From Pseudomonadota bacterium (GTDB lineage Bacteria; Pseudomonadota; Alphaproteobacteria; Acetobacterales; Acetobacteraceae), in contig JAJZVE010000044.1 in the NCBI GenBank assembly GCA_021845835.1, forward strand, positions 1-14,446: a DNA stretch of 14,446 nucleotides. Direction: 5' to 3'. The notes beneath the pieces were generated by a model. The model did not search any database, was not told the DNA's origin, and saw only the letters and a list, made by a program, of their open reading frames with translations. This document shows positions 6,914 through 14,446 of this stretch, one piece after another (position 1 is the first letter of the stretch; every line of letters begins with the position of its first letter). A program made the position numbers and the translations under genes.

Positions 6914-8329
6914 ATGAGCGAGCGTCCGGGCCACGACAGCACCCAGATTGCCGCCCAATGGGCGCGCGTCCGCGGACGGCTGCAAAACGAAATCGGCGAT
7001 GTCGAATACCGCACCTGGCTCCGCCAGATGTCGCTGGGCGGCATCGATGGCGATGAAGTCACCGTCCGCCTGCCGACCCGCTTCCTGCGCGATTGGGTGC
7101 GCAATCATTACGGCGATCGGCTGAGCGCGCTCTGGCAGGCCGAGAACCGGCTGGTCCGGCGCGTCGATATCCGCGTCGGCGAAGCCGCCGCCGGACCGGA
7201 GCCGGCGTCGGCGCCCGCCGCCGCGCTGCCGGCCGCTTCGCCGCATGCCGATGCCGCCGGCGGGGAGCGCGGCGACCGGGTGGCGGCGGAGGCCGCGTTG
7301 GACGCGCGGTTCACCTTCGACAACTTCGTCGTCGGCAAGCCGAACGAGTTCGCCTATGCCTGCGCCCGCCGGGTCGCCGAGCAGCCCGCCTGCACCGGCT
7401 TCAACCCGCTGTTCCTCTACGGCGGCGTCGGCCTGGGCAAGACGCACCTGATGCACGCGGTGGCCTGGGAACTGAGCGGCCACGGCGACGCCGCCCGTCG
7501 TGCCCGCCCGGCGACGGTCGCCTATATGTCGGCCGAGCGGTTCATGTACCGCTTCATCGCCGCCATCCGCAGCCAGGCGACGATGGAGTTCAAGGAACAG
7601 TTGCGCAGCGTCGATGTGCTGATGATCGACGACCTGCAGTTCCTGATCGGCAAGGATGCAACCCAGGAAGAATTCTTCCACACCTTCAACGCGCTGGTCG
7701 ATGCCGGCAAGCAGATCGTGGTGTCCGCCGACAAGTCGCCCTCCGACCTGTCGGGGCTGGAGGACCGGGTGCGCACGCGGCTCGGCTGCGGCATGGTGGC
7801 CGACCTGCACGCCACCACCTACGAGCTGCGCATTTCCATCCTGGAGGCGAAGGCGGCCCGCGCCGGCGTGGCGGTACCGCCGAAAGTGGTGGAATTCCTT
7901 GCCCACAAGATCACCTCCAACGTGCGCGAGCTGGAAGGCGCGCTGAACCGCCTGATCGCGCACGCCAACCTGTTCGGCCGCACGATCACGCTGGAAGCGA
8001 CGCAGGAAGTGCTGCACGACATCCTCAAGGCGCACGACCGGCGCGTCACCATCGAGGAAATCCAGAAGCGCGTCGCCGAGCACTGGAACATCCGGCTGAC
8101 CGACATGTCCTCGGCGCGGCGCGCGCGGGCCGTGGCGCGGCCGCGGCAGGTGGCGATGTTCCTCGCCAAGCAGCTCACCAGCCGGTCGCTGCCCGAGATC
8201 GGCCGGAAATTCGGCAACCGCGACCATACCACGGTGATGCATGCGGTGCAGCGCGTCACCGACCTGATGGCACGCGACGCCGGCTTCGCCGAGGACGTGG
8301 AACTGCTGCGGCGCATGCTGGAAAGCTGA
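6914..8329 (+). CDS. dnaA: Chromosomal replication initiator protein DnaA
   Basis: DnaA is the AAA+ ATPase that binds DnaA boxes and melts the chromosomal origin; it also regulates transcription. The product has 471 residues. Domain I (about 10-85) contains WLRQMSLGGIDGDEV. Domain II (about 90-130) is a short Ala/Pro-rich linker. The AAA+ domain III has Walker A GGVGLGKT (170-177), Walker B VLMIDD (235-240), the SADKSPSDL sensor region (271-279) and the Arg-rich box LEDRVRTRL (282-290, arginine finger near 285). Domain IV carries the DNA-binding signature GNRDHTTVMHAV (434-445). I chose the ATG at 6914 because GAGGA (6902-6906) lies 7 nt before it and the family starts near here. The frame remains open upstream to 6830. 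The gene is followed by a 114-bp gap and dnaN. Confidence 0.98.
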   Translation: MSERPGHDSTQIAAQWARVRGRLQNEIGDVEYRTWLRQMSLGGIDGDEVTVRLPTRFLRDWVRNHYGDRLSALWQAENRLVRRVDIRVGEAAAGPEPASAPAAALPAASPHADAAGGERGDRVAAEAALDARFTFDNFVVGKPNEFAYACARRVAEQPACTGFNPLFLYGGVGLGKTHLMHAVAWELSGHGDAARRARPATVAYMSAERFMYRFIAAIRSQATMEFKEQLRSVDVLMIDDLQFLIGKDATQEEFFHTFNALVDAGKQIVVSADKSPSDLSGLEDRVRTRLGCGMVADLHATTYELRISILEAKAARAGVAVPPKVVEFLAHKITSNVRELEGALNRLIAHANLFGRTITLEATQEVLHDILKAHDRRVTIEEIQKRVAEHWNIRLTDMSSARRARAVARPRQVAMFLAKQLTSRSLPEIGRKFGNRDHTTVMHAVQRVTDLMARDAGFAEDVELLRRMLES

Positions 8330-8342
8330 GGCAACCGGGCGC

Positions 8343-8370
8343 TTGCGGCCGGCCGCCCCGTTGCTAGACT
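8343..8370 (+). promoter_or_regulatory. Candidate promoter for dnaN
   Basis: TTGCGG (8343-8348) and TAGACT (8365-8370) are spaced 16 bp apart in the dnaA-dnaN gap, giving a start site near 8377. The -35 overlaps a 12-bp palindrome (8345-8356). This would let dnaN-recF be expressed independently of dnaA. Prediction by eye only. Confidence 0.35.
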
Positions 8371-8385
8371 GGCGGACCCGCGATT

Positions 8386-8400
8386 CGGCCACCGTGGCCG
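8386..8400. repeat. 15-bp palindrome in the dnaN leader
   Basis: CGGCCAC (8386-8392) and GTGGCCG (8394-8400) are perfect inverted arms around one central base, just downstream of the predicted dnaN start site. It could be an operator or an mRNA hairpin about 43 nt before the dnaN ATG. It may also be chance in GC-rich DNA. Confidence 0.35.
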
Positions 8401-8443
8401 CTCGCGCGCTGTCAGTCCGGTCCAATTTGAGGATGCGTCCGCT

Positions 8444-9568
8444 ATGAAGATCAAGGTCGACCGGGCGTCGCTGCTGAAGGCGCTGGCCCACGTGCAGAGC
8501 GTGGTGGAAAAGCGCAACACCATCCCGATCCTGGCCAACGTGAAGATCGAGGCGCGCGACACAAGGCTGACGCTGACCGCGACCGACATGGAGATCGCGG
8601 TGGTCGAGGAGGTGCCGGCCACCTCCCTTGCCGACGGCGCCTGCACCGCGCCGGCTGCCACCCTCTACGAAATCGTGCGCAAGCTGCCTGAAGGGGCGGA
8701 GGTGCAGTTGGAGCATCCGGGCGGCGATGCCCAGCTGGCGCTGCGCGCCGGCCGCTACGCCACCAGCCTGGTCGTGCTGCCGACCGACGACTTCCCCGCC
8801 ATGACCGCCGGCAGCCTGCCCTACCACTTCGCGCTGAACGCCCAGCACCTGCGCGGCCTGATCGACCGCACCCGCTTCGCCATCTCCACCGAGGAAACCC
8901 GCTACTACCTCAACGGCATCTTCCTGCACGCGGCCGAGAGCGACGGGGTGAAGGTGCTGCGTGCGGTCGCCACCGACGGCCACCGCCTCGCCCGCGTCGA
9001 GGAGCCGTTGCCGGAGGGCGCGGGCGGCATGCCGGGCGTGATCGTGCCGCGCAAGACCGTCGCCGAATTGCGAAAGTTGCTGGATGAAATCAGCGGCGAC
9101 GTGGAGATCGCGCTGTCCGACACGCGCATCCAGTTCCACGCCGGGCCGGTGACGCTGACCAGCAAGCTGATCGACGGCACCTTCCCGGAATACGAGCGCG
9201 TCATCCCGCGCGACAACGACAAGGTGCTGCGCGTCGGCAAGAAGGATTTTTCCGATGCGGTGGCGCGCGTCGCCGCCATCTCGGCGGAGCGGTCGCGACC
9301 GGTGAAGCTGTCGCTCGGCCGCAACCTGCTGGTCCTCTCCGCCTCCAGCCCCGACCAGGGCACGGCCACCGAGGAACTGGACGGCGAGCGGGTGTCCTAC
9401 GATTCCACGCCGCTGGAGATCGGCTTCCAGGCGCGCTACCTCAACGACATCACCGACCAGGTGGCGGGCGAGGTGGAATTCTGCTTCTCCGACGGCGCCG
9501 CGCCGACCATCGTGCGCGATGCCGGCGACGCCAGCGCGCTCTATGTGCTGATGCCGATGCGCGTCTGA
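8444..9568 (+). CDS. dnaN: DNA polymerase III sliding clamp (beta subunit)
   Basis: DnaN forms the ring-shaped dimer that tethers DNA polymerase III and many repair proteins to DNA. The 374-residue product has the usual length for three clamp domains. It begins MKIKVDRASLLKALAHVQSVVEKRNTIPILANV, shows RFAISTEETRYYLNGIFLH and VATDGHRLARVE in the middle domain, IDGTFPEYERVIP in domain three, and ends in the canonical YVLMPMRV tail that lines the partner-binding pocket. GAGGA (8429-8433) lies 10 nt before the ATG. recF follows after 2 bp, so the two are almost certainly co-translated. Confidence 0.98.
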   Translation: MKIKVDRASLLKALAHVQSVVEKRNTIPILANVKIEARDTRLTLTATDMEIAVVEEVPATSLADGACTAPAATLYEIVRKLPEGAEVQLEHPGGDAQLALRAGRYATSLVVLPTDDFPAMTAGSLPYHFALNAQHLRGLIDRTRFAISTEETRYYLNGIFLHAAESDGVKVLRAVATDGHRLARVEEPLPEGAGGMPGVIVPRKTVAELRKLLDEISGDVEIALSDTRIQFHAGPVTLTSKLIDGTFPEYERVIPRDNDKVLRVGKKDFSDAVARVAAISAERSRPVKLSLGRNLLVLSASSPDQGTATEELDGERVSYDSTPLEIGFQARYLNDITDQVAGEVEFCFSDGAAPTIVRDAGDASALYVLMPMRV

Positions 9569-9570
9569 AT

Positions 9571-10731
9571 GTGCCCGCGCCCGGCCTGCGCCTGCTGCGG
9601 CTGACACTTACCGATTTCCGCAACTACCGGACGCTTGCCTGGCGGCCGGCGGGACATATCGCGGTGCTGTTCGGGCCGAACGGCAGCGGCAAGACCAATC
9701 TGCTGGAGGCGATCTCGCTGCTGGTGCCGGGGCGCGGCCTGCGCGGCGCGCGCATCGCCGACTTCGCCCGCCGCGGGCCGGACAGTGCCGGCGCCTGGGC
9801 GGTCGCGGCACGGCTGGCGACGCCGGACGGCGAGACCGACATCGGCACCGGCACGCCGCCCGACGGGCCGGCCGAGCGACGCATCTTCCGCATCGACGGC
9901 ATGCCCCCGCGCAGCCAGGCGGAGGTGGCGGCGCGTGTCGCCGCGGTCTGGCTGACACCGCAGATGGACCGGTTGTTTCAGGAGGGTGCCGCCGGCCGCC
10001 GCCGCTTCCTGGATCGTCTGGCGTTCGCGCTGGAACCCGCGCACGCGCGCGAGGTGGCCGCGCACGACACCGCGCTGGCCGGCCGCAACCGCCTGCTCGC
10101 CACCGGCCACGCCGACGCGGCCTGGCTCGCCGGACTGGAGGACGCGATGGCGCGTCATGCCGTCGCCGTCACCGCAGCGCGCGCCACGCTGGCCGCGCGG
10201 TTGAATGCCGCGCTGGCGGCGGGCGCCGCCTCTCCCTTCCCTGCCGCCCGCCTCGGTCTGCTCTGCCCGATCGCCGAACGTCTCGAAAGCGGCCCGGCGC
10301 TGGCGGCGGAAGACTGGCTGCGCAGCGCCCTGGCGGCGAACCGCGCGCGCGACGCCGCCGCCGGATCAGCCCAGGTGGGCGCGCACCGGGCCGACATGGC
10401 GCTGGCGGACGCGGCGAGCGGCCTTGCCGCCGAACACGCCAGTACCGGCCAGCAGAAGGCGCTGCTGATCGGCGTCGTGCTCGGCCACGCCGCGCTGCTG
10501 GCGGAAGCGCGCGGCTTCGCGCCGCTGCTGCTGCTGGACGAACCGACGGTGCATCTGGACGCCGAGCACCGCGCCGCCCTGTCCGCCGCGCTCCTGCGGC
10601 TGCCCGCGCAATCGTTTCTCACCTCGGCGGACCGCGAGGCCTTCCTGCCGCTGCGCGGTCGGGCGGAAGCGTTGCGGGTAGCGGACGGCAGCCTCGCTCA
10701 CGATAGCGGATTCGACGTTCCGACCGCGTGA
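9571..10731 (+). CDS. recF: DNA replication and repair protein RecF
   Basis: RecF is an SMC-like ABC ATPase that, with RecO and RecR, helps load RecA at single-strand gaps and stalled forks. The 386-residue product has Walker A GPNGSGKT (35-42) after the family's LTLTDFRNYRTL opening. It then has AGRRRFLDRL (141-150), GAHRAD (270-275), the ABC signature STGQQKA (291-297) and Walker B LLLLDEP (319-325) followed by TVHLD. The start is a GTG at 9571, 2 bp after the dnaN stop, with no Shine-Dalgarno sequence of its own, so translational coupling to dnaN is likely. An out-of-frame ATG at 9569 is not the start. A 72-bp gap separates it from gyrB. Confidence 0.96.
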   Translation: MPAPGLRLLRLTLTDFRNYRTLAWRPAGHIAVLFGPNGSGKTNLLEAISLLVPGRGLRGARIADFARRGPDSAGAWAVAARLATPDGETDIGTGTPPDGPAERRIFRIDGMPPRSQAEVAARVAAVWLTPQMDRLFQEGAAGRRRFLDRLAFALEPAHAREVAAHDTALAGRNRLLATGHADAAWLAGLEDAMARHAVAVTAARATLAARLNAALAAGAASPFPAARLGLLCPIAERLESGPALAAEDWLRSALAANRARDAAAGSAQVGAHRADMALADAASGLAAEHASTGQQKALLIGVVLGHAALLAEARGFAPLLLLDEPTVHLDAEHRAALSAALLRLPAQSFLTSADREAFLPLRGRAEALRVADGSLAHDSGFDVPTA

Positions 10732-10770
10732 CCCCCTGTGGCAAACCCCACGGAATTCCTATATGTTTGA

Positions 10771-13236
<2,466 letters not shown>

Positions 13237-13255
13237 CAGCGGATTTGCCGTCGGG

Positions 13256-13786
13256 CTAGTGCCATCTCCAGACGCTGTCGCCTTTTGCGCCTCCGAACAG
13301 GACGACCCGGTACGGCGTGCCCGGCTGATCCATGCCCGGTGACGACGGCTCCAATCCGGGCACGGCCAGGCCGCGTGCCTGCGGCCTTTTCGCGAGAAGG
13401 CGCCGCACATCGTCCGCAGGTACGTGGCCTTCGAGCACGTACCTGCCGACCAGCGCGGTATGGCAGGACTGCAGGGAAGCAGGGATGCCAAGGGACGCCT
13501 TGACGAGATCCAGGTCCACGACGTCGAGGACCATCGGATCGAAGCCGGCGGCGCGCATGTAGGCAGCCCAGCGGTCACAGCACCGGCCGCCGGCGCTCTT
13601 CCAGACCTGCACACGGATAGCCGCGGAAGCCTGCGCCGCGGACATCGGGCCGAGAGGCAATGCCCCCGCGACGGCCATGCCGAGGGCACAGCGTCTGCTG
13701 ATTGGGTTCAGGAGCGGGCCTTCGGTTCCGCGCGCCGCGGCAAGTGCGCGATCTGCCGGGGCGAGGCGCGGGGTGAAGATGCACAT
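13256..13786 (-). CDS. Exported DUF411 family protein with a modified CxCC motif
   Basis: DUF411 proteins are small periplasmic proteins usually linked to copper or other metal handling; their biochemistry is poorly known. This 176-residue product has an N-terminal twin-arginine-like signal (ISRRCALGMAVAGALPLGP, 29-47, ending in AQASA). The body is typical: VQVWKS (59-64), GFDPMVLDVVDLDLVK (81-96), GIPASLQSCHTALVGRYVLEGHVPADDVRRLL (100-131) and RPQARGLAVPGLEPSSPGM (134-152). The metal-binding motif, normally C-x-C-C after KSPT, reads Gly67-Arg-Cys69-Cys70. The first Cys is thus Gly (codon GGC, 13586-13588 on the plus strand), one base from TGC. Cys108 in SCHT and His121 remain. The ATG at 13786 has a clear GGAG 8 nt upstream; the frame stays open to 13990 but that part looks non-coding. 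The gene is convergent with gyrB. Confidence 0.87.
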   Translation of the reverse strand: MCIFTPRLAPADRALAAARGTEGPLLNPISRRCALGMAVAGALPLGPMSAAQASAAIRVQVWKSAGGRCCDRWAAYMRAAGFDPMVLDVVDLDLVKASLGIPASLQSCHTALVGRYVLEGHVPADDVRRLLAKRPQARGLAVPGLEPSSPGMDQPGTPYRVVLFGGAKGDSVWRWH

Positions 13787-13840
13787 GGGCTGGTCTCCGT
13801 CATCTTGACGCGGCGGGTGCCCGCAGACCGGCGCCCGTCG

Positions 13841-13881
13841 CCGTTCGCCATGTCGCGAAACATGGAGTCGGCGGCGAACGG
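13841..13881 (-). other. Hairpin in the DUF411 mRNA leader
   Basis: CCGTTCGCC (13841-13849) and GGCGAACGG (13873-13881) are perfect 9-bp inverted arms. Inside them CCATGT (13848-13853) and ACATGG (13860-13865) form a second, partly competing dyad around CGCGAA. The structure would lie 54 nt upstream of the DUF411 start codon if transcription begins further upstream. It could be an RNA control element or a pair of operators. Confidence 0.4.
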
Positions 13882-13981
13882 TCACGAATTTCGGCCACTG
13901 GATCGGGCCGGACCCGGGATGGATGGATCCTGCGCGTGCGTACCTCGAAAGATGCTGCGTCACGACGGCGCGCGCGGGCAC

Positions 13982-13997
13982 CGCCAGCATGCTGGCG
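13982..13997. repeat. Perfect 16-bp palindrome
   Basis: CGCCAGCATGCTGGCG is its own reverse complement with no spacer. Its position about 200 bp upstream of the DUF411 start would suit an operator. A palindrome of this length is not rare enough in GC-rich DNA to be certain. Confidence 0.4.
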
Positions 13998-14093
13998 TTG
14001 AACCATGTCAGCGTCGCCGCATCGCGCCATCCGCGACAGCCTCATGCGTCGCGATAGCCTGCGCATCAGGTTACGTCCCTCGTCGCGACGGCA

Positions 14094-14107
14094 CTGATCC
14101 AGGTCAA
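14094..14107. promoter_or_regulatory. FNR/FixK-type anaerobox candidate
   Basis: CTGATCCAGGTCAA matches the TTGAT-N4-ATCAA consensus of the Crp/FNR family at 8 of 10 specified positions, one mismatch per half-site, with the correct 4-bp spacer. It lies in non-coding DNA. Activation in the plus direction would need a start site near 14142; in the minus direction near 14059. No good -10 element is obvious at either. Confidence 0.35.
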
Positions 14108-14140
14108 TGGCCGAGCGCAAGGACGGTGCAGCCTGTTGCA

Positions 14141-14160
14141 CGCTGCGCGTGCGCGCAGCG
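14141..14160. repeat. Inverted repeat with 8-bp arms
   Basis: CGCTGCGC (14141-14148) and GCGCAGCG (14153-14160) are perfect arms around a GTGC loop, without a following T-run. It starts 33 bp after the FNR-like box. Confidence 0.35.
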
Positions 14161-14314
14161 AGCCGGTCTCTGCTGTACTGGCCTCATGTTCCGTCGCCGA
14201 CGCGATCAGCACGCCAGGCAGACCTCCGCAGGTGTGCGCATTTGCCGGATGCCGGGCAGGGATGCGCGCGCGCGGAGGTGATGCCGCGCGCTGGCCGGCG
14301 CCGGCGTGAAGCGG

Positions 14315-14350
14315 CGGAACAGGCTGCCTGTTCCGGCCTGACGGCAGGCC
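14315..14350. repeat. Two adjacent hairpins
   Basis: CGGAACAGGC (14315-14324) and GCCTGTTCCG (14326-14335) are perfect 10-bp arms around a single T. They are immediately followed by GGCCTG (14335-14340) and CAGGCC (14345-14350), a 6-bp stem with a 4-nt loop. The shared GCCTG/CAGGC element makes alternative pairings between the two hairpins possible. No T-run follows, so a simple terminator is unlikely. A long dyad operator, a REP-like element or an RNA switch are all possible. Confidence 0.45.
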
Positions 14351-14446
14351 ATCCAGGCGTTCTGCGCAAGTCGCCGGGCATCACACTTTGTTGAAAACGC
14401 GATGTGCGGCCGGGATTGTCTCGTCGCGCCTTTCTCGGCCGGCCAG

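Larger units (their letters stand above)
13787..14446. other. Structured non-coding tail (no credible gene)
   Basis: In 660 bp I find no reading frame with a recognisable family, good ribosome binding site and normal composition. The frames that exist are arginine-rich shadows. The region holds the DUF411 gene's leader with a hairpin, a 16-bp palindrome, an FNR-like box, an 8-bp-arm inverted repeat, a 12-bp GC palindrome (14294-14305) and two adjacent hairpins near the right end. A possible TTGAAA -35 at 14391-14396 has no good -10. It may be the shared upstream region of DUF411 and a gene beyond the window, a gene remnant, or a small-RNA locus. Confidence 0.5.

Noticed and set aside
6198..8386. 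GANTC (CcrM-type) sites at 6198-6202, 6684-6688 and 8382-8386 near rpsT, dnaA and dnaN
   Set aside because: At this base composition about one GANTC per 350-400 bp is expected, so three are no enrichment. The overlap with the rpsT -35 is noted but not claimed as regulation.
6752..9607. 951-codon open frame on the minus strand across dnaA and dnaN
   Set aside because: It is the antisense shadow of two certain genes. Its product is rich in His, Arg, Gln, Ala and Gly with no family pattern, as expected from high GC at codon position three.
13800..14141. 113-codon minus-strand frame upstream of DUF411
   Set aside because: Very arginine-rich, no ribosome binding site, no family match, and it crosses the hairpins and palindrome. 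It is probably non-coding.
14107..14394. 95-codon plus-strand frame starting right after the FNR-like box
   Set aside because: No Shine-Dalgarno sequence, no recognisable family, and an arginine-rich low-information product. The ATG overlaps the regulatory-looking box itself.

Overview
The window is a GC-rich (roughly 70%) chromosomal segment that looks alphaproteobacterial. The gene order ubiE/mutM – enoyl-CoA hydratase – rpsT – dnaA – dnaN – recF – gyrB, the near-mitochondrial type of the enoyl-CoA hydratase and the protein sequences fit the Rhodospirillales, most likely an Acetobacteraceae-like organism. The exact family is inference. There are no rRNAs, tRNAs, insertion sequences, phage genes or CRISPR arrays. 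High GC produces very long shadow reading frames opposite the real genes, and these are left out.

Layout. (1) 1-1980, minus strand: the 3' half of an ABC importer operon, with a fused two-domain permease followed by the N-terminus of its ATPase, which runs off the left edge. (2) 2082-4494, minus strand: a tightly overlapped operon ubiE > coaBC > dut (ubiquinone/menaquinone methylation, coenzyme A synthesis, dUTP removal). (3) 4524-6181, plus strand: mutM (oxidised-purine repair glycosylase), divergent from ubiE across only 29 bp, then an enoyl-CoA hydratase. (4) 6196-6680: rpsT with a recognisable promoter and two downstream hairpins. (5) 6914-13236, plus strand: the replication-initiation block dnaA, dnaN, recF, gyrB. 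(6) 13256-13786, minus strand: a small exported DUF411 metal-binding-type protein convergent with gyrB. (7) 13787-14446: about 660 bp with no credible gene but several inverted repeats and an FNR-like box.

How the parts fit. DnaA initiates replication, DnaN is the sliding clamp, RecF loads recombinase at stalled forks and GyrB removes supercoils; this grouping is ancestral in bacteria. Dut and MutM keep uracil and 8-oxoguanine out of the same DNA, and RpsT and CoaBC are growth-linked housekeeping functions.

Most of the window is ordinary core genome, and I do not see a complete undescribed system in it. The points worth a second look are: a MutM zinc finger that has lost its last canonical cysteine and gained another; a DUF411 protein whose CxCC motif has become GxCC; a symmetric TATA element shared by ubiE and mutM with almost no leader on either side; the lack of a DnaA-box cluster beside dnaA; and the structured non-coding tail after the DUF411 gene.
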